Source: a virus
Length of the DNA: 64,000 nt
Direction: 5' to 3' (one strand)
IMG/VR virus record: IMGVR_UViG_3300033153_009458
Coordinates: 39,091-103,090 of that record
Positions 48,932-56,986 of this stretch are shown here, piece by piece; within the stretch, counting starts at the first letter, position 1, and each line of letters opens with the position of its first letter. The notes beneath the pieces were generated by a model. It had not been told where the DNA came from and ran no database searches. It worked only from the letters and a program-made list of their open reading frames with translations. The position numbers were made by a program, and so were the translations under genes.

Positions 48932-49171
48932 ATGTCCTTTAAACAATTTTTAGCGGGTGGTTACAAACAAGGAATTTTAACCCGTGATATGACTTTTTTT
49001 AGTGGTGGTGTTGGGAAGCTAAAAGTCGAAACAAACTCTATTGTCAATTTCAAAATTACAGACAACCGAGAAGTCAAAGGTTATAATTTGTACATGGAAT
49101 TCCGGGATCACAATTTACAAATAAATCTGAAAAGAGAAGAAGATTACAAAAAATACATAACAGAGATATAA
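48932..49171 (+). CDS. Small late protein in tagged operon
   Basis: 79 residues; MSFKQFLAGGYKQGILT is a partial tag without LxE. Beta-rich body. Starts directly at the previous stop (TAAATG). Confidence 0.65.
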   Translation: MSFKQFLAGGYKQGILTRDMTFFSGGVGKLKVETNSIVNFKITDNREVKGYNLYMEFRDHNLQINLKREEDYKKYITEI

Positions 49172-49172
49172 T

Positions 49173-49472
49173 ATGGAAATATTCGAAAAAATATTAAAAA
49201 ACCAGTTAACCGAAGCTGGTATGTTGCAAAATTCTTTACCAGATTTACAAAAAATCGTTGCAAAAAGATTTATGTTAAATTTCAATGATTCTTTAGATAT
49301 AGCAAATGCTCTTGTGAATATTCATAGAATTTCAAAACAAAAATCACTTAAAATTGCCGCTATACCCAATTGGATAAGTAAACAAAAAATGGATACTAGT
49401 TCTTCACCACAATTAAAAGGAGCACCGGCAAACATGCAAGTCTATGACACAAAAAATGGAAAAAGGAGATAA
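49173..49472 (+). CDS. Tagged internal-protein candidate
   Basis: 99 residues. Tag MEIFEKILKNQLTEAGM, cleavage candidate QLTE followed by A, as in T4 IAE-A. Body helical and basic. Confidence 0.7.
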   Translation: MEIFEKILKNQLTEAGMLQNSLPDLQKIVAKRFMLNFNDSLDIANALVNIHRISKQKSLKIAAIPNWISKQKMDTSSSPQLKGAPANMQVYDTKNGKRR

Positions 49473-49473
49473 T

Positions 49474-49728
49474 ATGAAAACATTTGAAGAATTAGTAAAT
49501 AAGAATTTGAATGAAGTGTTTGATGATAAAACATACAAAATGTTAATACAAACTCTGTCTATTCAATTCAAAAAAAACGGGTATGATTGGTTATCACAAA
49601 AGGCCGAATATATATCCAAAAATCACAAAGATGCTATAAAATATTTGAAAAAATTTAGAAAAGAAACTGAATCAATAGCATATAAAATTATTCAAGACGT
49701 AAAACACGGTATCAATAACCAACATTAA
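49474..49728 (+). CDS. Tagged internal-protein candidate
   Basis: 84 residues from ATG 49474 behind AAAGGAGATA. Tag MKTFEELVNKNLNEVF, cleavage candidate NLNE. Basic helical body (KNHKDAIKYLKKFRKET). Confidence 0.7.
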   Translation: MKTFEELVNKNLNEVFDDKTYKMLIQTLSIQFKKNGYDWLSQKAEYISKNHKDAIKYLKKFRKETESIAYKIIQDVKHGINNQH

Positions 49729-49738
49729 AAGGAAAAAT

Positions 49739-49960
49739 ATGAACAACTTTGAAAGATTACACGAAGAATTAACAGAAAAAAGCTTATCAGATGGAGAAGT
49801 TACGAACATGCTGAATCAATTAGTATCAAAAACCAAAGACGCTAAAAGCGGATCGGGTGTTGATATTAACAAAATGGCAAAGTCTATGTTGTCTAAAGAT
49901 GGAGATCTTTCACCTGATCAGGTGAAATGGGCTATGCAAACATCAAAATCATTATCGTAA
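49739..49960 (+). CDS. Tagged internal-protein candidate
   Basis: 73 residues. Tag MNNFERLHEELTEKS; the first 13 residues are identical to the next gene, which shows recent tag sharing. Body short, helical, S/K-rich. AAGGAAAAAT before ATG. Confidence 0.72.
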   Translation: MNNFERLHEELTEKSLSDGEVTNMLNQLVSKTKDAKSGSGVDINKMAKSMLSKDGDLSPDQVKWAMQTSKSLS

Positions 49961-49969
49961 AAGGGTATC

Positions 49970-50194
49970 ATGAATAACTTTGAAAGACTTCATGAAGAAT
50001 TGACAGAAAATGCACGAGAAGATAAAGCCAAGGCTAAAAAACTTGCTAAATGGTATTACGATGAATACAAAGGCAATTATAAAAAGGCGCACAAAGCTAT
50101 TTTAAGTAATGTTGTGAATAGTGGCAATCCGAATAATTCTAATCAATTTGTCGCATTTCTTTGGGATGAAGTCAAGAAACTTTGGCCCTCTTAA
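49970..50194 (+). CDS. Tagged internal-protein candidate
   Basis: 74 residues. Tag MNNFERLHEELTENA identical at the start to the gene at 49739, with unrelated body (KAKKLAKWYYDEYKGNYKKA). Last member of the run. Confidence 0.72.
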   Translation: MNNFERLHEELTENAREDKAKAKKLAKWYYDEYKGNYKKAHKAILSNVVNSGNPNNSNQFVAFLWDEVKKLWPS

Positions 50195-50224
50195 TGTAAT
50201 TGCAAAAAGTAGGCCATAAAGCTC

Positions 50225-50232
50225 TATAAATA
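50225..50232 (+). promoter_or_regulatory. Late promoter TATAAATA
   Basis: Exact match (CTCTATAAATAGTC), 28-35 bases before the genes at 50254/50260. Confidence 0.75.
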
Positions 50233-50259
50233 GTCATTGTACTTTTCAAAGGAATGATT

Positions 50260-50565
50260 ATGCAAGAGCTAATAGAGCTATTTTTTAAGAAAGCAAGGAG
50301 ATTTCGAACAACCGAGTCGATCATCCTTGATATTAAAGCAATTAAGAAAGTGAATAATTTAATCACTAAATTTTTGCGATCAGACAACGAAAGAAAATAT
50401 TACGAAGAAGTTATAAATACCTTTATATCGATGAATAACTCTTATAAATTGATGGATGTAATAAATCAGATAAAAGAATTATACATCGACGAAGAAAATA
50501 AACAATTTTTCGATGAACTCATAGATGAATATAAAAGAAGAAGGGACCGGAACAACGACAGGTGA
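50260..50565 (+). CDS. Helical late protein
   Basis: 101 residues from the second ATG of ATGATTATG, which is better spaced from AAAGGA. Charged helices throughout (KKVNNLITKFLRSDNERKYY), basic end RRRDRNNDR. Late promoter upstream; unknown role. Confidence 0.65.
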   Translation: MQELIELFFKKARRFRTTESIILDIKAIKKVNNLITKFLRSDNERKYYEEVINTFISMNNSYKLMDVINQIKELYIDEENKQFFDELIDEYKRRRDRNNDR

Positions 50566-50905
50566 TGTCGCTATTCCAACAGATGCATCAAAACTAGGGA
50601 AACCCAAAAAACGGAAAAAAGATAAGGAAAATGACATGGAAAAAGTAACAAAAGAGAAATACGAAGTTTACCAGCAAGGTGACTACACAGTATTCGAAAT
50701 TAAAGAACAATACGATTTTGATCATTACATGGCTGGTTTGAAAAAAAATAACCTGAGATATTGGCGTCAAAACGAAACTGTATCTACTATGCTAGAATAT
50801 TTTCAGCAACACAAACATGCTGGTTTCGTTGTAAAATTTCAAGACCAAGTTTCAGCTCCACAAAAGTATTTCAGAGAATACGATTCTGGATACTCAAAGA
50901 TATAA
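50525..50905 (+). CDS. Hypothetical late protein
   Basis: 126 residues from ATG 50525, or 89 from ATG 50636, which has AAGGA. The N-terminal segment (GTGTTTGDVAIPTDASKLGK) resembles extended arms of some capsid-associated proteins, then a K/R patch and an alpha/beta domain. Not recognised. Confidence 0.6.
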   Translation: MNIKEEGTGTTTGDVAIPTDASKLGKPKKRKKDKENDMEKVTKEKYEVYQQGDYTVFEIKEQYDFDHYMAGLKKNNLRYWRQNETVSTMLEYFQQHKHAGFVVKFQDQVSAPQKYFREYDSGYSKI

Positions 50906-50933
50906 CCACTAAATTTGTCAGGGGATTTTTCCC

Positions 50934-50963
50934 TTGACAACATTTCAAACGTTCTGATAATAT
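50934..50963 (+). promoter_or_regulatory. Sigma70-type promoter for tRNA-Trp
   Basis: TTGACA, 18-base spacer, TAATAT. The -35 overlaps a small hairpin (AGGGGATTTTTCCCTT) that may terminate the late transcript upstream. Confidence 0.7.
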
Positions 50964-50993
50964 AATAATGTAGTGCCATACTATGTCCAAAAC

Positions 50994-51068
50994 AGGGGTG
51001 TAGCTCAGTGGTAGAGCATCTGATTCCAAACCAGAGTGTCGAGCGTCCGATTCGTTCCATCCCTGCCA
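50994..51068 (+). tRNA. tRNA-Trp(CCA)
   Basis: The only plus-strand tRNA. Acceptor AGGGGTG/CATCCCT, G73, encoded CCA; D arm GCTCAGTGGTAGAGC; anticodon stem TCTGA/CCAGA with one mismatch, loop TTCCAAA (anticodon CCA). T loop is TCCGATT, a deviation from TTCGATT. Confidence 0.88.
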
Positions 51069-51088
51069 ACCTAAAAATTCCTTTTTAC

Positions 51089-51117
51089 TTGCAATTATCA
51101 TCATTTTATTGTATAAT
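51089..51117 (+). promoter_or_regulatory. Sigma70-type promoter
   Basis: TTGCAA, 17-base spacer, TATAAT, 36 bases before the restriction-type gene. Confidence 0.75.
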
Positions 51118-51153
51118 ATACGTAATATGGCTAACTTTATTATATAATATATT

Positions 51154-52116
51154 ATGAGCGAAATGACAGAAAACCAAAAACATATTGATAGAAGATTAAA
51201 CCAAGCAAAATTCATCCTTAAAAAATTAGGATTAGCACCAGCACAATGTAATAATCGTTCCGGTTATGTATTTTTAGCTCTTGCAAATGTAACACCAGAC
51301 AATATATGGAATAAAGCTGAATCACGTTTATTACCTATACATCTTATAAATAAATTTCTAAAAAATTATTATAAAAAAGAATATGATCGAGAAAGTATAA
51401 GAAAAGACACGTTACATCAATTTGAACAAGTACAAATAGTACAACGAAACCGAGACGATCCATTAAGATCTACAAGCAGCGCAAAAAATAATTATTCACT
51501 AAATCAGATTATTATTGATATTTTACATCAATATCCGGGTGGTAATTGGCAAACAAAACTTGAGAAATATCATATATTAGCCCCGGTACTTGACGCTAAG
51601 TACGAAAAAGACGTGGATAGTAAAAGAATACCAATAAAATTTCCAGATGATACAGAAATATTTTTATCACCCGGTATGCACAATCAACTTCACGCTGATA
51701 TTATTCATGAATTTTGTACTAGATTTATTGAAGAGGGTGGACATATTTTGTATATTGGTGATACAGCAAGCAGTAGAAATGAAGGTGGGAGATCTCTAAT
51801 TTTAAAAACTGAATACTTAAAAAAATTGGGAATTGTTTTGTCATCTCATAGTAAACTTCCAGATGTTGTTATTCACGATGAATTAAAAAACCGGTTATTT
51901 ATTATAGAAGCTGTAACTAGTTCTGGACCAGTATCACAAAAAAGACTTTTTGAATTAAAAAAATTATTTTCAAATTGTACAACAAAAATTGAATATATAA
52001 CAGCATTTCCAGATTATAAAGAATTCAAAAAGCATATCGCTGATATTGCGTGGGAAACAAAAGTTTGGTTAGCTAGTCAACCTAATCACATAATTCATTT
52101 CAAAAATTCCCTTTAG
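51154..52116 (+). CDS. BsuBI/PstI-family restriction endonuclease
   Basis: 320 residues, the usual length. N-terminal helical domain (SGYVFLALANVTPDNIW); the C-terminal nuclease shows ILYIGDTASS (near residue 198), KLPDVVIHDELKNRLFIIEAVTSSGPVS (near 233-260, the D...E-A-V active site and G-P-V block), ITAFPD and ADIAWETKVW, all typical of PstI-like enzymes that cut CTGCAG in known members. No methyltransferase is in the window, so host-DNA destruction, defence against rival phages or a modified own genome are options. It has its own promoter. Confidence 0.85.
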   Translation: MSEMTENQKHIDRRLNQAKFILKKLGLAPAQCNNRSGYVFLALANVTPDNIWNKAESRLLPIHLINKFLKNYYKKEYDRESIRKDTLHQFEQVQIVQRNRDDPLRSTSSAKNNYSLNQIIIDILHQYPGGNWQTKLEKYHILAPVLDAKYEKDVDSKRIPIKFPDDTEIFLSPGMHNQLHADIIHEFCTRFIEEGGHILYIGDTASSRNEGGRSLILKTEYLKKLGIVLSSHSKLPDVVIHDELKNRLFIIEAVTSSGPVSQKRLFELKKLFSNCTTKIEYITAFPDYKEFKKHIADIAWETKVWLASQPNHIIHFKNSL

Positions 52117-52145
52117 TTGCAATTTTCATAAAAACTTGGTACAAT
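52117..52145 (+). promoter_or_regulatory. Sigma70-type promoter for gene 45
   Basis: TTGCAA, 17-base spacer, TACAAT, 25 bases before the clamp gene; same TTGCAA box as at 51089. Confidence 0.75.
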
Positions 52146-52169
52146 AAGATATAACTTAAAGGAGTTTTT

Positions 52170-52907
52170 ATGACAGAGATCAATAGATTTTCATTTAGTA
52201 GTCAAGAGATTGATATCTTGACCAATTTTCAAGTAATTAATCCGTCTTTAGTATTCAAAGGAACAAAACTAGAAACTGAAAATGAATCAGGATCAGTAAG
52301 TGGTTTTTACAATTTTGATAAAGATAAAGAATTTGGTGAGTTTGGAATATACTTACTTCAACAGTTCATTACGATTTTAAAAGAAATGAACGATCACGCT
52401 TTAGAAGTAAAACCAAGCGAACGAGAAGTAATTATTCACGATCAACTTAATAAATCAAAAACATCTTACAGAACAACACCGGTTGCTGATAGTGGAATGT
52501 TCAAAGATATCAAATATCCAAAAAGCTTCAGTTCACAGCCAGAAGTAATCGATATTATTTTCCGGGCTGATAAGATCGCTCAGTTAAGAAAAATTGGTGA
52601 TATTATTGGATTTGATTGTGTGTACATCAATACAGAAATAAACGATATTGTTAGGTTCATCGGGGCTGATGAAGACCGACAGAACACCGAGAATGCGTAC
52701 GAAGTAGAGATCAACGAGATTGATGTCAAAACAAACGCACTCGATGAAACTCTTGTTATTAAACGACCAGAGTTTAACATGTTGCTTCCGGGGTACGATT
52801 ACAGACTGATAGTTGCGAAGTCCGCTAAGGGTAATTACATGACCAATTGGAGTAACGTAGGAATAAATTCTTTAGAATATTTTATAGGTATAGGAAAAGA
52901 AGACTAA
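52170..52907 (+). CDS. 45: Sliding clamp (gp45)
   Basis: 245 residues (T4: 228). Begins INRFSFSSQEIDILTNFQVINPSLVF, here in part, and has the repeated clamp fold with the end NMLLPGYDYRLIVAKSAKGN. It forms a ring that tethers the polymerase and also activates late promoters with gp55. Stop overlaps the start of 44 by one base. AAAGGAG precedes ATG. Confidence 0.9.
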   Translation: MTEINRFSFSSQEIDILTNFQVINPSLVFKGTKLETENESGSVSGFYNFDKDKEFGEFGIYLLQQFITILKEMNDHALEVKPSEREVIIHDQLNKSKTSYRTTPVADSGMFKDIKYPKSFSSQPEVIDIIFRADKIAQLRKIGDIIGFDCVYINTEINDIVRFIGADEDRQNTENAYEVEINEIDVKTNALDETLVIKRPEFNMLLPGYDYRLIVAKSAKGNYMTNWSNVGINSLEYFIGIGKED

Positions 52908-53848
52908 TGAAAGAATTCTCAATTTGGACGGAAAAATACAGACCACAAAGAATAGAGGATTTGATAGCTTCGGATGCGTTAACGAGTTTTTTACAACAAT
53001 TAAAAATAGATCAAAATTTGCCAAATTTATTATTTAGTGGATCGGCTGGTACAGGTAAAACAACAACAGCCAAGGTCATTATTAATGAACTGAATTTGAC
53101 AAGAGCGTTTCGATTTTTAAATTGTTCAATGGACACATCAATTAATGATATCAGAAATAAAGTTAAAGGATTCGCTTCAACGTATTCTTTAGATGACAGT
53201 AACATTAAAGTATGTGTCCTTGATGAAGTTGACAGACTATCTCCACAGGCTATGGACTCTCTAAAGGGTTTTATTGAGGATACTTACAAGATATGTAGAT
53301 TCATTTTTATCACAAATCATCTATCCAAAATAATACCACCGTTGCTATCGAGATTGCAACATTTTTCTTTTGGTGATTCTATCGAAGACGCCCAAAAAAT
53401 AAAAAAGAAAATGCTTGCTCGATCATTTGATATACTGAAAGAAGAAGAAATAGAATTTGATTTAGAAGTAACATGGGATATTGTACAAGAACTTTATCCA
53501 GATTACAGAGCTGTTATTAACTCTTTACAAAAAGCATCAAAGGCTTTTGGTGAGATTGATGAACGTGCTATAAATATACTCGACAGCTCGAAAATAAATG
53601 AAGTAATAAAAGTTTTAAAAGATAGAAAATATTCTCATATGCGTGACCTTGCATCTCGACTAGATCCGAGTGGATTTTACGGTGCATTTTATGAACACAT
53701 GGAATCGATTTTACAAGATTCATGTAAACCTGATATAATATATATACTAGCTAAAGGTTCTACGGATATGGGTGTAGCTGTCTATAAGGAAGTTGTACTA
53801 TTCGAATCTTTATTAAGTTTAGCTAAAGCGGCAACATGGAAAACATAG
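52907..53848 (+). CDS. 44: Clamp loader large subunit (gp44)
   Basis: 313 residues (T4: 319). AAA+ ATPase: WTEKYRPQRIEDL at the start, Walker A GSAGTGKTT near residue 46, Walker B VCVLDEVDR near 105, SRLQHFSF arginine-finger region near 148. Loads gp45 with the small subunit. Overlaps the next gene by 13 bases. Confidence 0.95.
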   Translation: MKEFSIWTEKYRPQRIEDLIASDALTSFLQQLKIDQNLPNLLFSGSAGTGKTTTAKVIINELNLTRAFRFLNCSMDTSINDIRNKVKGFASTYSLDDSNIKVCVLDEVDRLSPQAMDSLKGFIEDTYKICRFIFITNHLSKIIPPLLSRLQHFSFGDSIEDAQKIKKKMLARSFDILKEEEIEFDLEVTWDIVQELYPDYRAVINSLQKASKAFGEIDERAINILDSSKINEVIKVLKDRKYSHMRDLASRLDPSGFYGAFYEHMESILQDSCKPDIIYILAKGSTDMGVAVYKEVVLFESLLSLAKAATWKT

Positions 53849-54198
53849 AAGAAGATGCAAGGGATTTAACGCTTGTTGATGATATAACAGTTTGTACAGG
53901 TGAAAGAACAGATAAGCAATACTGCAATAAAAGCGGGTTGTTACTATCGATTTACAACAAAAAAATATTCGTGATGAAATTAGGTGATAATAAAATATCT
54001 ATTTCTTTTTCGGTTTTGTTGAATCATCAAGAATGCTCAAAAATATTATTAAATTTAGTTAAAAAATATGACATAGAACCCGAAGAAGATTTTATGTATC
54101 ACAATGAAGCGGGTCATGTTTTTGGATTAGAAAATATTATGTCTTACGCAAGAACGGTCAATAAAATGCATACATTAAAAAAATATGACATCAATTAA
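53836..54198 (+). CDS. Hypothetical protein between 44 and 62
   Basis: 120 residues, alpha/beta (VDDITVCTGERTDKQYCNKS; KISISFSVLLNHQECSKI). T4 has no gene at this place (44 is followed directly by 62). Overlaps both neighbours by 13-14 bases, so it is co-translated with the clamp loader and may bind it. Confidence 0.7.
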   Translation: MENIEEDARDLTLVDDITVCTGERTDKQYCNKSGLLLSIYNKKIFVMKLGDNKISISFSVLLNHQECSKILLNLVKKYDIEPEEDFMYHNEAGHVFGLENIMSYARTVNKMHTLKKYDIN

Positions 54199-54571
54199 AA
54201 AGTCACCGTTTGATTTTGTTAAGTCGATCAATAATAAAGAATACATCGAAGATATAAAAGGTTTTTCCCCTTATATTGTGACTAATGCTTTGAGTGCTAA
54301 TAAATTGAATGTCTTAGCAATCAACGCAATTAACAACATTGGTGCTGGTAAACTATCAGATCGGGCTATCTATGATTATTATTATCATTTAGTCCGTCAA
54401 ACAGATAAGTATTACCCGTATCCGAAATCTGTAAAAGATTCAAAAAATTTAGAATACATAATGAAGTATTTTCAACTGAACGAGCAAACCGCAAAGAGTT
54501 ATCTAGAACTACTGGAGACAGAAGAAATTGAAGAAATTCGATCTTTTTATGAAGACCACGGCGTAAAATGA
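54185..54571 (+). CDS. 62: Clamp loader small subunit (gp62-like)
   Basis: 128 residues (T4: 187, so shorter). The stretch SPYIVTNALSANKL...AINAINNIGAGKLSD...YDYYYHLVR lines up with T4 FMVENALSQFPEC...AMNLIGSGLSDEAHFNYLM. Position behind 44 supports the call. The C-terminal third of T4 gp62 is missing. Confidence 0.75.
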   Translation: MTSIKKSPFDFVKSINNKEYIEDIKGFSPYIVTNALSANKLNVLAINAINNIGAGKLSDRAIYDYYYHLVRQTDKYYPYPKSVKDSKNLEYIMKYFQLNEQTAKSYLELLETEEIEEIRSFYEDHGVK

Positions 54572-54756
54572 AAAGACTAAGAACAAAGAAAATGCACAAA
54601 AATACAAACAAGAATGAATACAGAGGTACAATTCTCAAAGCACTTTTTAAAAAACATAATACAGAATTTGATATGAAAAATAATCCTTTGTATTTTAGTG
54701 AATATTCAAAACCACTCGGTGTTATCCGGGTACAGCCGCTCGAAGATCGGGCATGA
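54568..54756 (+). CDS. Small basic protein
   Basis: 62 residues; MKRLRTKKMHKNTNKNEYRG, then NNPLYFSEYSKPLGVIRVQP. ATGA overlaps on both sides. T4 regA occupies this region, but this protein does not resemble it. Confidence 0.65.
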   Translation: MKRLRTKKMHKNTNKNEYRGTILKALFKKHNTEFDMKNNPLYFSEYSKPLGVIRVQPLEDRA

Positions 54757-54974
54757 ACAAATACAAAAGAACTAAAAAATTAGTTAAAAAATTATCAAAA
54801 ACAATTAAACCAGATTGGATGAAGGAAATGATAGAGATGAGTAACAGAAATTGGAAATTGCATCGTGATGGTATAAAAGAAACAGTCGATGAAATGCTCA
54901 AAGATAACGAGTTTTTTTTTAATTCTGAAGATGATAATAAATTAAAGGAAAAAAATGAAACTAGCAACGATTAG
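54753..54974 (+). CDS. Small charged protein
   Basis: 73 residues, basic start (MNKYKRTKKLVKKLSKTIKP) and acidic end. Overlaps both neighbours. Not recognised. Confidence 0.65.
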   Translation: MNKYKRTKKLVKKLSKTIKPDWMKEMIEMSNRNWKLHRDGIKETVDEMLKDNEFFFNSEDDNKLKEKNETSND

Positions 54975-55335
54975 AGTACAATGGGATAATAATGATCTTG
55001 GACCATATTGGTTCAATGAAGATACTTTAAAAACGTGTTTATTCAGTACAACATATACTGATCCAGATTTATTACATATCGTCGAATACAAAGAAGAAGA
55101 AAGTGAAATAAACGAATTTGAAGGAATCAAAACAGGTGAAAAATATATTCTTGGAATTTCTCAAACAGGATTAAGATTTCAACAAATTGATTTATTGTAC
55201 CGGTTGAAGGAATACAATGGAGAAATAGGTTATGTAGTAGAATACTCAGGTAAACAATGGTTATCTTTTGGTAATAGTGCTTTTGAATTATCAGAAATAC
55301 CAAGTATTTGGTTATTCGCAACGGATTTAAAATAA
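54955..55335 (+). CDS. Hypothetical protein
   Basis: 126 residues, acidic, beta-rich; MKLATIRVQWDNNDLGPYWF. AAAGGAAAAAA before ATG. Not recognised. Confidence 0.7.
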   Translation: MKLATIRVQWDNNDLGPYWFNEDTLKTCLFSTTYTDPDLLHIVEYKEEESEINEFEGIKTGEKYILGISQTGLRFQQIDLLYRLKEYNGEIGYVVEYSGKQWLSFGNSAFELSEIPSIWLFATDLK

Positions 55336-55610
55336 TGAAATTCAGAAATTATTTGTTTTTCAAAAATTGGACTATCTTTAAACACGAATGGAACACCGTT
55401 GTTACGGATATTGATATTTACAGTGATGAAGATGGAGAACAAAAAACTTATTCAGCCGAACACGATTATTTTGCTTTGTATTTTCATATGTGGCCAAGGA
55501 TTAATTGGAAAAGATTAAAATATGATGGATGTTATTACAGAATAATTTCTTTTTTATTTTTTAGCATTTCTTTTGGTCAGCAAGGTAGTTGGTACGCAGT
55601 AGAAAATTAA
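55335..55610 (+). CDS. Hypothetical aromatic protein
   Basis: 91 residues from ATG 55335, overlapping the stop before it by one base. F/W/Y-rich (FALYFHMWPRINWKRLKYDG). Its C-terminal part is hydrophobic. Not recognised. Confidence 0.65.
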   Translation: MKFRNYLFFKNWTIFKHEWNTVVTDIDIYSDEDGEQKTYSAEHDYFALYFHMWPRINWKRLKYDGCYYRIISFLFFSISFGQQGSWYAVEN

Positions 55611-55671
55611 TTTCATTCGTTCATAAATAAAATAGAATTAAACTAACTATTAATATGAACCAAGGAATTAT

Positions 55672-55926
55672 ATGAAATCAGTATGGACTGAATTTTTACA
55701 ACAAAAGAAGGATTCTGGAGAACGTTGTAAAATTTACTTAAATGAAAAGTCTACAATCTTCCAATACGACAATTCTGGAAACGTAGAACAAGTGAAATTA
55801 AACAATATTATGCTATCAGGTGTAATAGACAATTTCGACGAAAGTACGGTTCGACTCAAGAACCGAGAATGCCTTATTGAAAGACCAAACATCATGACAA
55901 TAAAAAGTGACAATGGTGGTGGATGA
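55672..55926 (+). CDS. Hfq-like Sm-fold protein
   Basis: 84 residues. An N-terminal helix (VWTEFLQQKKDSGERCKIYL) is followed by LSGVIDNFDESTVRLKN and ERPNIMTIKS, the order and spacing of Hfq (helix, V-x-I-Y-L, L-x-G-x-I-x-x-F-D-x-x-x-V-x-L-x-N, final Sm2 strand before T-I/V). An extra ~12 residues lie between strands 1 and 2, and the Y/F-K-H of the Sm2 motif is E-R-P, so uridine binding may differ. It may bind phage or host RNA. Coupled to gene 49 (four-base overlap). Confidence 0.7.
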   Translation: MKSVWTEFLQQKKDSGERCKIYLNEKSTIFQYDNSGNVEQVKLNNIMLSGVIDNFDESTVRLKNRECLIERPNIMTIKSDNGGG

Positions 55927-56420
55927 AAGAGTTAAGGCAGATCGAAAGCAAAGAACTCACCAAAATTCGTGGAGCAATTTTAGACGCACAGGGCTATAAA
56001 TGTGCTATTTGCGGTCGTCCATTAAATATAGAAATTGCTAACGTTGATCATCAACACAAAACAAAAGCTGAAAAATTAGGTGTCAATGGTGCCGGGTTAA
56101 TACGCGGTGTTTTGTGCCGAGCTTGTAATGTTTTCGAAGGGAAAATTTGGAATAATTCAAAGAGGTACAGCGCATACGATAATTTGGTTCAGTGGTTACA
56201 CGCACTTGCTAATTATCTAAATGATGAGCCGTACCCGTGGATTCATCCAAATGAAAAACCAAGACCGCCGGACGTTTCAAAGAGAAATTACAATAAATTA
56301 GCTAAACTTTACGCTGAAACTAAAAGAAGAAAAAAGTTTCCCGGATACCCGAAGTACAAAAAACTGACTAAGGATCTCGAAAAACTTTTTTATGAATTTG
56401 AAATTGAACCGTATAATTAA
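55923..56420 (+). CDS. 49: Recombination endonuclease VII (gp49)
   Basis: 165 residues (T4: 157). CAICGRPL near residue 24, VDHQHKT near 40, RGVLCRACNVFEGKI near 62, a zinc-bound HNH (beta-beta-alpha-Me) site, then LVQWLHALANYL. It resolves branched DNA before packaging. T4 gp49 carries this same set; the position near the replisome genes supports it. Confidence 0.9.
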   Translation: MKELRQIESKELTKIRGAILDAQGYKCAICGRPLNIEIANVDHQHKTKAEKLGVNGAGLIRGVLCRACNVFEGKIWNNSKRYSAYDNLVQWLHALANYLNDEPYPWIHPNEKPRPPDVSKRNYNKLAKLYAETKRRKKFPGYPKYKKLTKDLEKLFYEFEIEPYN

Positions 56421-56432
56421 TGAATTTTGTTG

Positions 56433-56726
56433 TTATGGTCGTTCTTCACCGATTGCTTCATATAAATCGTCTAGCACCATTTCATAGGTTTCGGCCATAG
56501 CCATATAATGACCGGCTATATTATTTACAGCATTTTTAGCCGATTCATTCGCCCATGCAAGTTCTTTTTCCCATTTTTCAATGAGTTCTATGATTTTAGC
56601 TTCCATGTTGTTTCCTCTTTTAGCCAGTTTTACTTTTTCAGCCGAATCGTCATTAAACACTGGATCATCATTGAGCATTTCTGAAACTTTTGCCCAATCT
56701 TTTGGCGTTTTGTATGTATCGGTCAT
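56433..56726 (-). CDS. Hypothetical acidic protein
   Basis: 97 residues; AAAAGGAGACTAA before ATG. A second ATG (residue 41) also has GAGGAAAC, so a shorter product is possible. Long helix in the C-terminal half (IELIEKWEKELAWANESA). Confidence 0.7.
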   Translation of the reverse strand: MTDTYKTPKDWAKVSEMLNDDPVFNDDSAEKVKLAKRGNNMEAKIIELIEKWEKELAWANESAKNAVNNIAGHYMAMAETYEMVLDDLYEAIGEERP

Positions 56727-56978
56727 TTAGTCTCCTTTTGGATCACAGATTGCTTTAACAAAATCGGCTTTTTCACCATTGATGTAAAAAAACGTGTCTA
56801 CGTACGGCCAGCAATTCGGATTATCGTCAAGTGCTTTTTTGAAAACACCAGAGATGCCTTTGCGAGTGTTTGTACCTTCAATCGTTTTACCTTTCAAAAC
56901 AATTTTGTATTTGCACAAACCGGTGGGGCGTGGAGTTTCAACATTCGGGCAAAAACTGAATTTTCCGAGAGTAGCCAT
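56727..56978 (-). CDS. Hypothetical protein
   Basis: 83 residues; KFSFCPNVETPRPTGLCKYK, then basic strand-helix. AAGGAGACAA before ATG; 0 bases to the next gene. Not recognised. Confidence 0.7.
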   Translation of the reverse strand: MATLGKFSFCPNVETPRPTGLCKYKIVLKGKTIEGTNTRKGISGVFKKALDDNPNCWPYVDTFFYINGEKADFVKAICDPKGD

Positions 56979-56986
56979 TTGTCTCC

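Noticed and set aside
54568-54756. RegA translational repressor
   Set aside because: Right position after 62 in T4 order, but the 62-residue basic protein shows no RegA motifs.
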